A DNA stretch of 15,888 nucleotides from CAUVKI01 sp963552605 (lineage in GTDB: Bacteria > Bacillota > Clostridia > Tissierellales > Peptoniphilaceae). The DNA lies in the NCBI GenBank assembly GCA_963552605.1, contig CAUVKI010000042.1:1-15888 (forward strand), in the 5' to 3' direction. Below, piece by piece: positions 7,895 to 14,558 of the stretch. The notes below the pieces were generated by a model that worked only from the letters and a program-made list of their open reading frames with translations, was not told where the DNA came from and made no database searches. Within the stretch, counting starts at the first letter, position 1, and the number at the start of each line of letters is the position of its first letter. A program made the position numbers and the translations under genes.

Positions 7895-8341
7895 TCAAAT
7901 CTCAAAATACGACTTAATTTTTTTTATATTCTCTCTTAAGATGGACATCTTAACATCTCTTTCGAGACTTATACATTCAGAATCATACCCTGTGAGTTTT
8001 CCCACTATCAAATACTCTCCATTTTCGGGCACCCTTAAGCGAAACTCAAGCACTTCTCCCAAGTTTCTTAGCAAATCCTCGTCCGTCTTTATTCCCCTTG
8101 ACCAATCGGGAGATGAAACCACCAAATTATATGAATTTCTTATATCGGTTTCATCGTCAAGCAGTTTTTCAATTTTTTTTGAATAAAACTCCAAGCAATC
8201 TAAATCAATCCCCCCTTTTTTGTATAAGTAAAACACTAAATTTTTTCCGCTCTCCTCACGCACTTCAATCAACTCAACATCGGAATTATCAAAAATACTT
8301 TTGACCCTATCTCTAATTTCTTTTCTCTTAGAAGGACTCAA
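7895..8341 (-). CDS. rimP: Ribosome maturation factor RimP
   Basis: RimP assists early 30S assembly. The call rests on position before nusA and on family features: the N-terminal domain (DVELIEVREESGKNLVFYLY, 21-40), DLDCLEFYSKKIEKLLD (46-62) and YNLVVSSPDWSRGIKT (71-86, normally Y.LEVSSPGLDRPL). A small C-terminal SH3-like domain ends in KIKSYFEI. The TTG at 8341 is the best start: AAAGGAGG (8349-8356) lies seven bases upstream, giving 148 residues, the usual size. An in-frame ATG at 8395 would place the first codons inside the leader hairpin and does not resemble the family. It is the first gene of the operon. Confidence 0.92.
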   Translation of the reverse strand: MSPSKRKEIRDRVKSIFDNSDVELIEVREESGKNLVFYLYKKGGIDLDCLEFYSKKIEKLLDDETDIRNSYNLVVSSPDWSRGIKTDEDLLRNLGEVLEFRLRVPENGEYLIVGKLTGYDSECISLERDVKMSILRENIKKIKSYFEI

Positions 8342-8366
8342 ACAAAAACCTCCTTTCAATATTCTC

Positions 8367-8394
8367 AAAAAATATGAGTGGGTTCCCCCACTCA
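8367..8394 (-). promoter_or_regulatory. rimP-nusA leader hairpin with U run (terminator-like)
   Basis: On the minus strand TGAGTGGG pairs with CCCACTCA (8 bp, 8375-8394) around a GGAA loop, a GNRA tetraloop. It is followed by ATTTTTT (8367-8373). From the predicted start at 8400 the stem begins at +7. The structure could stabilise the 5' end, act as an attenuator, or bind an operon product such as NusA; the last two are inference. Ribosome binding site and TTG start follow within 35 bases. Confidence 0.75.
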
Positions 8395-8406
8395 CTTTTC
8401 TATCGC

Positions 8407-8435
8407 ATTATAACACTTTTATCCGCTCAATGCAA
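8407..8435 (-). promoter_or_regulatory. Promoter of the rimP-nusA-infB operon
   Basis: A perfect TATAAT (8407-8412) is preceded by TG at the extended -10 position, and TTGCAT (8430-8435) lies 17 bases upstream. The predicted start is G at 8400, giving a leader of about 59 bases to the rimP TTG. The weak -35 box is compensated by the extended -10 element. No other promoter of this quality was noticed before ribF. Confidence 0.75.
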
Positions 8436-8615
8436 TTTTTTATAACAGATCTGCCAAGGCAAACGCACGAAAAATCATTCCAACCAAATTCCCATATCAA
8501 ATCAAAGAAAATATTCTAAGACGGACGCACAACAAAAATAGCCGATAATTTCTTCAAGGGTGTAAGGACACAAGTTTCCACGGATAAAACACAAAAATTT
8601 ACTGAGAAAGCGAAA

Positions 8616-8669
8616 AAAGTTTCCGACTTTAAAATTGAAAAAAGCTTCTTTTTAGAAAGTTTCCGACTT
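8616..8669 (+). repeat. Direct repeat pair upstream of the ATPase gene
   Basis: The 14-base word AAAGTTTCCGACTT occurs at 8616-8629 and again at 8656-8669, exactly 40 bases apart. A shorter partial copy, AAGTTTCCA, lies at 8572-8580. The second copy is also the left arm of the hairpin at 8657-8684. Placement before an isolated gene suggests operator or repeat-element character, but the function is unknown. Confidence 0.6.
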
Positions 8670-8690
8670 ACAAGTCGTAAACTTTTGTTT
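8657..8690 (+). promoter_or_regulatory. Strong hairpin just upstream of the ATPase gene
   Basis: AAGTTTCCGACTT (8657-8669) and AAGTCGTAAACTT (8672-8684) are complementary at 12 of 13 positions, with a two-base spacer, and are followed by TTTTGTTTT-like sequence (8682-8690). It could be a terminator that shields the gene from upstream reading, an attenuator, or a palindromic operator lying just ahead of the TATAAA at 8695. The sequence alone does not decide. Confidence 0.55.
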
Positions 8691-8727
8691 TGGGTATAAA
8701 GAATACAGAGAAAGGGAGGTGATTTTA

Positions 8728-9975
8728 TTGGATCTTATCAATCGTCCTCGATATGTGGAGCAGCTAATTGAGAACCGAGATGTAGATTTGGTAAAGATTG
8801 TGACGGGCATTCGTCGGTGTGGAAAGTCTTCGCTGCTTGGATTGTTTCATGAATATCTTTTGGAGCACGGTGTGCCGGAGAGTAATATCATTCATATGAA
8901 TTTAGAGTCCTTGCGCTATCGTGGGTTGGGAACATTTGATGTATTTTATGATTATGTTGCCGATCTAATTCCGTCGGGCGGAAAGACTTATCTGATTTTC
9001 GATGAACTCCAGATGGTTGAGCATTGGGAAAAGGCGATTGAATCGTTTCGATTGGATTTTGATGTGGATATCTACATCACGGGTTCCAATGCCTATCTTT
9101 TGTCGGCGGAATTTTCGACATTGCTTGCCGGAAGATATACGGAAATTAGAATGCTGCCGTTGTCTTTTCGGGAGTTTCTGGATTTTCATTCGTTTGATTT
9201 GGGGAAGTCCTTGGAGGAAAAATTTCAAAAGTATCTGCAATTTGGCGGTATGCCGGTACTTCGTGAGTTTAATTTTAATGAAGCTCGAAGTGTGCAGGCG
9301 TTAGATGCCATCTATGCGACCGTGGTTTTACAGGATATCCTTCGCCGAAACAATGCGGCTGATCAACGAATGTTGGAAAAAATCGCCTTATTTCTAGCCT
9401 CGAACATCGGGAGTATCACATCGCCGAATAATATCGGGAATGTGCTCTCCGCAGAGGACAAGCCGACGAGCGGAAAGAAAAAAAACATTGCGGGGAGGAC
9501 AGTCGAGAAGTATATTGATATGCTTCGAAATGCCTTTATATTCTATTCCGTCGGGCGCTACGATGTGAAAGGGAAACAATTATTGCGAACACTCGGAAAA
9601 AATTATATTGTGGATATGGGATTTAGAAATCTGCTCTTGGGATATCGAGATGCGGATCGAGGACATATATTGGAAAATGTCGTTTTTTTGGAGCTGCTTC
9701 GCCGTGATTATCGGGTGTGCATCGGAAAAGTCGGAGATACTGAAGTAGATTTTGTGGCGGAAAAGCCGGGAGAGAAAAAATATATTCAGGTGACGGAGAG
9801 CATAGCGTCTCCGGAGGCTCGAGAAAGAGAACTTCGTGCGCTTAGGTTGATTCCTGACAACTATGAGAAAATGATTTTGTCCATGGATCGAAATTTTATC
9901 AATTCCTACGAGGGAATTATATCCTCGTACTTACCGGATTGGCTGTTGGGTGAGGGAGGTTCTTCCAAGATTTAA
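8728..9975 (+). CDS. AAA_14 / DUF4143 family ATP-binding protein
   Basis: The family is common in anaerobic bacteria; its job is not established. The N-terminal AAA+ domain has Walker A GIRRCGKSS (27-35, K33), Walker B YLIFDELQ (88-95), the sensor-like TGSNAYLLS (118-126) and STLLAGRY (130-137). The C-terminal DUF4143 region (about 195-357) has a nuclease-fold-like arrangement: E316 in HILENV, D341 in EVDF and YIQV (352-355), with Gln where PD-(D/E)xK enzymes have E-x-K. I chose TTG 8728 because GGAGG ends eight bases upstream; the frame is open to a GTG at 8719 that lies within that site. The length is 415. Of 31 arginine codons I count 25 CGN and 6 AGR, the reverse of nusA, so transfer from elsewhere is likely. 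It stands alone between two minus-strand operons. Confidence 0.9.
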   Translation: MDLINRPRYVEQLIENRDVDLVKIVTGIRRCGKSSLLGLFHEYLLEHGVPESNIIHMNLESLRYRGLGTFDVFYDYVADLIPSGGKTYLIFDELQMVEHWEKAIESFRLDFDVDIYITGSNAYLLSAEFSTLLAGRYTEIRMLPLSFREFLDFHSFDLGKSLEEKFQKYLQFGGMPVLREFNFNEARSVQALDAIYATVVLQDILRRNNAADQRMLEKIALFLASNIGSITSPNNIGNVLSAEDKPTSGKKKNIAGRTVEKYIDMLRNAFIFYSVGRYDVKGKQLLRTLGKNYIVDMGFRNLLLGYRDADRGHILENVVFLELLRRDYRVCIGKVGDTEVDFVAEKPGEKKYIQVTESIASPEARERELRALRLIPDNYEKMILSMDRNFINSYEGIISSYLPDWLLGEGGSSKI

Positions 9976-10067
9976 GAAAGAAAGCTTTAGAATATGTACC
10001 GAATCGGTGTTATATACTCAATTTCCCTCTTTCCGTCCACCATATGAGCTGGAATTTCCCGAAATAA

Positions 10068-10111
10068 AAATGGCTAAACTTCAATGTTTTATCTGTTGAG
10101 TTTAGCCATTT
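10068..10111. terminator. Bidirectional terminator between ATPase and YjiH genes
   Basis: AAATGGCTAAAC (10068-10079) pairs with GTTTAGCCATTT (10100-10111), 12 bp, and the stem extends inward with one bulge. On the plus strand TATTTT follows the stem; on the minus strand the stem runs into TTTTTATTT. It can therefore end both the plus-strand ATPase transcript and the minus-strand YjiH transcript. The 9976-10067 stretch before it shows nothing else recognisable. Confidence 0.88.
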
Positions 10112-10135
10112 ATTTTGCCTTTACGATAAGCTTTT

Positions 10136-11503
10136 TCAAAAAATCATATGCGCAATCGGAGCGACGATGAGTAGACTTATAATCGTCCTCTCCAAAAAGA
10201 TGATAAACAAATCCAACAAGGTTACGGGAAGCTTTGATCCCAAAATCAACCCTCCGATTTCAGACAGATAAATAAGCTGCGTCACGGAGACCACCGCCAC
10301 GATAAATTTGGTGATGGGTGCGGTTATTTTCGCAGCTGCGATGACTGACGGAGTGAACATATCCGTAAATCCGACTATCATAGTTTTTGATGCTTCTTGC
10401 GCTTCAGGAATTTGCAAAAGGTTTAAAAGAGGCAAAAAAGGTTTTCCCAAGCTATCGAAAATATCGGTGTGGTTTGCAAGCAGCAGTGCAATCGGACCTA
10501 TTGCCATAACGACCGGAAGAACTCCGAACCACATTCCCATCGCATTCTTAAGTCCATTTTGAAAAAATTCTCCTACTCCCTTATGCTCCGAGACCCTGTT
10601 CAGCGCAAGGTTAAGACCGTAGTCTACGGGAGATTTAAACTCAGGCGGAATATCTTCGGGAATCGCCTTTCCCTCTATGAGATAAGAATCTTTTTTTGTG
10701 GAAAGAGGAGGTATCCTCGGACAAATTATTGCGCACACAACACCGACCAAACATATCAAAAGGTAGTAAACCCCGAAGTATTGCATAAGATGTACCTGAC
10801 TTAAAACCACAATACTGAATGTAATTGAAACGGCGGAAAAAGTTGTGGCGATTATGGAAGCCTCCCTTGCGGAATAATATCCTCCCTCATACTGGTTGCA
10901 GGTAAGCATAACCCCAAGCGTTCCGTCACCTATCCAAGAAGTAAAACAATCAACCGCAGCTCTACCCGGAATCTTAAACAACGGGCGCATAACTCTTGTC
11001 AAAAGCGCTCCCACAAATTCCAAAAGCCCGAAATCCAAAAGCAAAGGCAAAAGCAATCCCGCTATCGCAAATATAATCACAAGCACTGTCAATAAATCTG
11101 AAAGTATAAAACCTCCTCCATTGCTTTCCGTAATCATATGAATAAATCCCGTCTTATCACCCCCCGACTCAACTCCCAAATAAGTAAGCCAAATAAACAC
11201 ACAGCCGATTACCCTTACGGCAGTCCACACGGGATTCGCCTCAAAGGTTTCTCTCAATAATGCGTTCTTGACAATGAACTTCACCTTAAAAAGTGTCAGT
11301 AAGGACATAATTGCGGAAACGGTTACTATTAAAACGCAAAGAGTCGGAAGAAATTCTCCGATGGCACCGCTTATCAAGTCGGCTAAAATTTTTACGAATA
11401 TCGTCCAATCCCCGTCATATTTTATCGGAATCATAAATAGAATAATTCCGATAAGAGACGGCAGTAAAAAGCTTATCATCAACTTCTTTTTTTCACTTTC
11501 CAT
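10136..11503 (-). CDS. YjiH family membrane protein with nucleoside-recognition (Gate) domain
   Basis: This integral membrane protein of 455 residues belongs to the YjiH/Gate group, related in fold to nucleoside transporters and sporulation proteins SpmA/SpmB. The substrate is not known. About ten or eleven hydrophobic segments are visible, beginning at 10-26 and ending at 436-454. The most characteristic stretch is 178-227, with IPGRAAVDCFTSWIGDG, LTCNQYEGGYYSAREASI and TTFSAVS. A second Gate-like segment is at 375-400 (MIVGFTDMFTPSVIAAA). A hydrophilic loop lies at 265-310. The ATG at 11503 has GGAGG eight bases upstream. It is a single-gene unit with its own promoter and a leader of about 94 bases, convergent with the ATPase gene. 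Confidence 0.88.
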   Translation of the reverse strand: MESEKKKLMISFLLPSLIGIILFMIPIKYDGDWTIFVKILADLISGAIGEFLPTLCVLIVTVSAIMSLLTLFKVKFIVKNALLRETFEANPVWTAVRVIGCVFIWLTYLGVESGGDKTGFIHMITESNGGGFILSDLLTVLVIIFAIAGLLLPLLLDFGLLEFVGALLTRVMRPLFKIPGRAAVDCFTSWIGDGTLGVMLTCNQYEGGYYSAREASIIATTFSAVSITFSIVVLSQVHLMQYFGVYYLLICLVGVVCAIICPRIPPLSTKKDSYLIEGKAIPEDIPPEFKSPVDYGLNLALNRVSEHKGVGEFFQNGLKNAMGMWFGVLPVVMAIGPIALLLANHTDIFDSLGKPFLPLLNLLQIPEAQEASKTMIVGFTDMFTPSVIAAAKITAPITKFIVAVVSVTQLIYLSEIGGLILGSKLPVTLLDLFIIFLERTIISLLIVAPIAHMIF

Positions 11504-11603
11504 AAGAAAAACCTCCCCCTTTTTATTTATTTCAGCCTAAAATTTAATTCCAAGAAAAACAATTTTGACTGAACTTTTTCTTTAGTCTTTACACTGTATT
11601 CTA

Positions 11604-11632
11604 ATTTTACAATTGTTATGATGTTTTGTAAA
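11604..11632 (-). promoter_or_regulatory. Promoter of the YjiH-family gene
   Basis: TTTACA (11627-11632) and TAAAAT (11604-11609) each match the sigma-A consensus at five of six positions and are separated by 17 bases. Transcription should start near 11597. The -35 box lies directly beside the U run of the rluD terminator, so the two transcription units are packed without spare DNA. Confidence 0.7.
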
Positions 11633-11633
11633 A

Positions 11634-11659
11634 CAAAAAAACTCGGCAATAAAGCCGAG
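11634..11659 (-). terminator. Rho-independent terminator of the yggS-rluD operon
   Basis: On the minus strand CTCGGC-TTTATT-GCCGAG (11642-11659) is followed by TTTTTTTG and TTT (11631-11641). The stem begins at the base directly after the rluD stop codon TAG (11660-11662), leaving no 3' untranslated spacer. Confidence 0.88.
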
Positions 11660-12562
11660 CTACTTTTCTCTCTCTTTAAGAGTTGAGATAACTCCTGAAA
11701 AATCTTCGGGAAACGGAGCCGAAAACTTGATGTATTTATCTTCGGAGGGATTTATGAAAGCCAAGGAATAGGAATGAAGAAGCTGACCTTTAATCCCGAA
11801 CTCGTTTTTTCCGCTGTGATAAATATAATCCCCCACCACGGGGTGTCCTAAGTGTGCCATATGAACTCGAATTTGGTGAGTGCGTCCGGTTTTTATAATA
11901 ATTCTAAGGAGAGAATATTTTTTGAAACTCCTAACCACACGATAAAATGTTATTGCCTCTCTGCCGTTTAAATCCACGGCGATTTTCTTTCTGTCGCTTT
12001 GACTTCGCTTAAGAGGAAGTTCAATGACTCCGGTTTTTTCCCTAAAGTGTCCGAACACCAGCGCATAATAAACCTTTTCAACACTTCTTTCCTTAAGCTG
12101 GTTCAAAAGGGAAAGGTGAGATTGTTTATTCTTGGCTATGACCAAAATTCCCGTAGTGTCCTTGTCAAGCCTGTGAACTATCCCGGGTCTTATCACTCCG
12201 TTTATGTCCGAAAGTTCTTTTGTGTAGTTCAAAAGCGCATTGACTAAAGTCCCCGACACAATTTTTCCCGCAGGATGAACAATCATACCCTTGGGCTTAT
12301 TGACCGCAATAATTGAGGCGTCCTCATAAATCACATCAATCGGAAGATTTTCGGGAAGGATATCCAAGCATATAGGCTCAGGTTTTTCATATGTAATTAT
12401 ATCTCCTATTTTTGTCCTATAGCTGGATTTCTTTTCCCCACCGTTGATTCTCACTCTGCCTTCGGAAATATATTTGGAAATTTCGCTTCTTGAAACACCC
12501 AATCTCTCTGAAAGATACTTATCCAGTCTTTCCTCACAAAGCTCGCATATAACCTCAATCAT
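11660..12562 (-). CDS. rluD: RluA-family (RluD/YlyB-like) 23S rRNA pseudouridine synthase
   Basis: An N-terminal S4 RNA-binding domain (about 12-60, RLDKYLSERLGVSRSEI) is followed by the catalytic domain. GIVHRLDKDTTG (127-138) holds the catalytic Asp133, and GRTHQIRVHMAHLGHPVVGD (226-245) is the second family hallmark. The 300 residues fit the RluD class that modifies the helix 69 region of 23S rRNA. The exact target site is inferred from the family and the conserved place after lspA. I chose ATG 12562: AGGTGG lies six bases upstream, while the TTG at 12565 is only three bases away. The start overlaps the lspA end by eight bases. Confidence 0.93.
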   Translation of the reverse strand: MIEVICELCEERLDKYLSERLGVSRSEISKYISEGRVRINGGEKKSSYRTKIGDIITYEKPEPICLDILPENLPIDVIYEDASIIAVNKPKGMIVHPAGKIVSGTLVNALLNYTKELSDINGVIRPGIVHRLDKDTTGILVIAKNKQSHLSLLNQLKERSVEKVYYALVFGHFREKTGVIELPLKRSQSDRKKIAVDLNGREAITFYRVVRSFKKYSLLRIIIKTGRTHQIRVHMAHLGHPVVGDYIYHSGKNEFGIKGQLLHSYSLAFINPSEDKYIKFSAPFPEDFSGVISTLKEREK

Positions 12563-13022
12563 CAAGATCCACCTTTCCGGTTATGCTAAGAAAGGTAAAT
12601 AAAAGCACAGAAATCGTGATGGCTATATCCGCAACATTAAACACCGGAAAGCAATATGAACCGAACTTCAGACTTATAAAATCGACAACATATCCGAATC
12701 GCACACGGTCAATAAAATTCCCGACAGTTCCCGCCAAAAAAAATGCTATCAAAAAAGCGGTGAGCGGAGTGATTTTTTTCTGATATTTTTTGACAAGAAA
12801 AAAAATTCCGACAAACACCAAAAGTGTAAGTATGATAAAAAAAAATCGGGCGTCTTTGAGTATCCCGAATGCCGCTCCTCTGTTTTCAACATAAATGAGA
12901 CGCAAAAAACCGGGGATAAGCTCCACCCCGTCTATATCTTTCAAAAAATTTACAGCCCAAAGCTTAGTAAAAAAATCCAAAGAAACTACTGACGCCACAA
13001 GAATAAAATATAAAAACTTCAA
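12555..13022 (-). CDS. lspA: Lipoprotein signal peptidase LspA (signal peptidase II)
   Basis: LspA is a membrane aspartyl protease that removes signal peptides from diacylglyceryl-modified prolipoproteins. Four membrane segments are visible. Conserved blocks, numbered from the TTG start, are LDFFTK (15-20), YVENRGAAFG (44-53), GNFIDRVRFGYVVDF (101-115) and FPVFNVADIAI (125-135). The catalytic dyad should be D114 (in VVDF) and D132 (in NVAD). The ATG at 13043 has no visible ribosome binding site. The TTG at 13022 has AGGGGTGAT-like sequence seven bases before it and gives 155 residues, a normal length, so I prefer it with moderate certainty. Confidence 0.92.
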   Translation of the reverse strand: MKFLYFILVASVVSLDFFTKLWAVNFLKDIDGVELIPGFLRLIYVENRGAAFGILKDARFFFIILTLLVFVGIFFLVKKYQKKITPLTAFLIAFFLAGTVGNFIDRVRFGYVVDFISLKFGSYCFPVFNVADIAITISVLLFTFLSITGKVDLDD

Positions 13023-13058
13023 AAAATCACCCCTATTTTCCATGAAGCAGAAATAAGG

Positions 13059-13823
13059 CTAAAATCCTAAGCTTTCCCTTTTTTGTCTCGCCCAAAATAT
13101 CCAAGAGCTTAATGCGCCCCTCCCTCTCACGGATATCAACTCATCACCCGAAACGGTTTGAGATTTTTCTCTGACAGGTTTCCAGCCAAGCTTTACTTTG
13201 TTTTTGTAAATTAAATCTTCCGCATCTTTTCTTGAAATGTTTAAAGCCTCTTTGATTACCGCATCTATCCTCAAAGAAGCTACCGTGAAAGTTTTTTCTT
13301 CCCAAGGCTCTTCATCTCTCGTCACATCAGAGAAATCAACTCTCTCTACTGAAACTTTTTCTTTTCCGACTTTGTCCAAATTATTAAGCAAATATTTTGC
13401 GGCATAAAAATCGGCAATCAAAAAACAACCCGTCCCCGAAACGAAAAGATCCCCTATTTTCTCCCTTGTAATACCCTGATTAAGAACAGCTCCCAAATAA
13501 TTACCATGTTCCATCTTCCTCTGAGATTTTATGGAAAGCGCACTGATATAATCAGAAATTTTCAAGTCCGAAATTCGGCTTTCAGGATAAATCAAACAAA
13601 TTTTTTTCTCTCCGAAATCAAGCCCGTTTGTAAAGGAATAACCTAACAAATCAAAGCGACGAAGAATCGACTCCGCAAGCTGCTGTTCGTAGGGGTCATA
13701 AAAATCGGTCGCCTTAACGGAAAAATCCCTGTCGGCTGAAAAAACTTTATCCAAAAGGATACGCATCTTTCGTTTATAATCTCCATCAGTGATATGCTTT
13801 AGAAAAGTTTCCGAATCAATCAT
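13059..13823 (-). CDS. ylmH: YlmH/RqcP2-like S4-domain RNA-binding protein
   Basis: The family has an N-terminal RNA-binding region, a central RRM-like domain and a C-terminal S4 domain. It is encoded in the division cluster of Firmicutes. The Bacillus member has been linked to ribosome-associated quality control, stabilising the P-site tRNA during alanine tailing. Visible here are the hallmark HGNYLGAVLNQGITREKIGD (106-125), VERVDFSDV (159-167) and the S4 domain at about 183-235 (SLRIDAVIKEALNISRKDAE). The length of 254 is typical. The ATG overlaps the yggT stop as ATGA, indicating coupled translation. lspA follows after the stop by 15 to 36 bases, depending on its start. Confidence 0.92.
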   Translation of the reverse strand: MIDSETFLKHITDGDYKRKMRILLDKVFSADRDFSVKATDFYDPYEQQLAESILRRFDLLGYSFTNGLDFGEKKICLIYPESRISDLKISDYISALSIKSQRKMEHGNYLGAVLNQGITREKIGDLFVSGTGCFLIADFYAAKYLLNNLDKVGKEKVSVERVDFSDVTRDEEPWEEKTFTVASLRIDAVIKEALNISRKDAEDLIYKNKVKLGWKPVREKSQTVSGDELISVRGRGALSSWIFWARQKRESLGF

Positions 13824-14086
13824 TTGAGCACCGACAACAAAACTCTCTCTATCATCTCAAGTAAAAACAAAGACAACATCGGAGAAAAATCAATCATTCC
13901 GGTTTCTATCTTGAGCTTTTCAAAAATAATCCTCCCCGGTGAAAGAAATACATCTCCGACATCTCTGAAAAACCGAAATACGATATTGTCCACATTAAAT
14001 CCAAAAAACATCAGTAATCCGGAAACTATATCCACCACTATTATGAAATAAATCACTGCAAAAATTCCGGAAATCACGCTACTCAT
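13820..14086 (-). CDS. YggT/YlmG family membrane protein
   Basis: This small protein of 88 residues has hydrophobic segments at about 4-28 and 70-87 and the family signature GMIDFSPM (63-70). YlmG proteins sit next to SepF and YlmH and are thought to act in membrane or division-site organisation; the precise role is unknown. The first half is divergent: the usual arginine and LSWFP-type motif after the first helix is replaced by SGLLMFFGFNVD. The ATG at 14086 has AGGTGG four bases upstream, overlapping the sepF stop. Identification rests on the signature and on the strict sepF-yggT-ylmH order. Confidence 0.82.
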   Translation of the reverse strand: MSSVISGIFAVIYFIIVVDIVSGLLMFFGFNVDNIVFRFFRDVGDVFLSPGRIIFEKLKIETGMIDFSPMLSLFLLEMIERVLLSVLK

Positions 14087-14094
14087 TCCGCCAC

Positions 14095-14526
14095 CTAGAG
14101 GAAGAAGCGTTTGGACTTCAAAGCCTCTTTCACTCCTTCCACTTCTACTGCATTGGGTGCGAGTATAAAAATATCCGTCTCTATCTTATGAAGATGTCCC
14201 TCTAACGAATAAATCGCTCCCGTAAGGAAATAAAAAATTTTATTCTTAATGTCATTATCGACCCTAATCAAGTTCACAACCACTGTTTTACCCTGTTTCA
14301 AATCATCTACCACAACAGTGGAATCTTCATATTCCACGGGCTCATAGAGCACCACCTTCATATGAAGATGGGGATTGATGCTTACCACATTATTTTTTGA
14401 ACTGCGTCCGAATAATGATTTTTTCTCCTGCGTTTCTTCCTCAAAATCATCTACATCGTCATAGCTGTCATCGTACTCTTCGTTTACCGAAAAGAAATCC
14501 TTAATGTTTCTTAATGCGTTTCCCAT
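14095..14526 (-). CDS. sepF: Cell division protein SepF
   Basis: SepF anchors FtsZ filaments to the membrane and bends them at the septum. It has an amphipathic N-terminal helix for membrane binding (MGNALRNIKDFFSV, 1-14), an acidic unstructured linker (16-35) and the C-terminal SepF domain (about 55-143). That domain carries KTVVVNLIR (80-88) and the signature LTGAIYSLEG (101-110). The length of 143 is normal. The ATG at 14526 has AAAGGAGG with a six-base spacer, one of the strongest sites in this operon. The gap to yggS is 32 bases. Confidence 0.95.
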   Translation of the reverse strand: MGNALRNIKDFFSVNEEYDDSYDDVDDFEEETQEKKSLFGRSSKNNVVSINPHLHMKVVLYEPVEYEDSTVVVDDLKQGKTVVVNLIRVDNDIKNKIFYFLTGAIYSLEGHLHKIETDIFILAPNAVEVEGVKEALKSKRFFL

Positions 14527-14558
14527 TTTTTCCTCCTTTCAAAAAAAGTGTGAAAGCC

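Larger units (their letters stand above)
8436..8727. other. Gene-free region between divergent rimP operon and ATPase gene
   Basis: I see no credible coding sequence here. The stretch holds a word AAGTTTCC in three places (8572, 8617, 8657), a 12-of-13 bp hairpin at 8657-8684 and a TATAAA (8695-8700) that may be the -10 box for the ATPase. No good -35 box sits 16-18 bases before it. The part 8436-8570 shows nothing I can interpret. Confidence 0.6.

Noticed and set aside
8342..8395. Upstream extension of rimP beginning at ATG 8395
   Set aside because: Its codons coincide with the leader hairpin and U run, start within six bases of the predicted transcript start, lack a ribosome binding site and do not match the family; TTG 8341 has a strong site.
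8641..8655. Second hairpin around AAAAAAGCTTCTTTTT upstream of the ATPase
   Set aside because: The arms are offset and pair poorly apart from AAGCTT and A/T runs; too weak to list beside the clear hairpin at 8657-8684.
9476..9486. A-rich run in the ATPase gene as a programmed frameshift site
   Set aside because: The reading frame continues normally through the run into the conserved C-terminal domain, and no alternative frame of interest follows.
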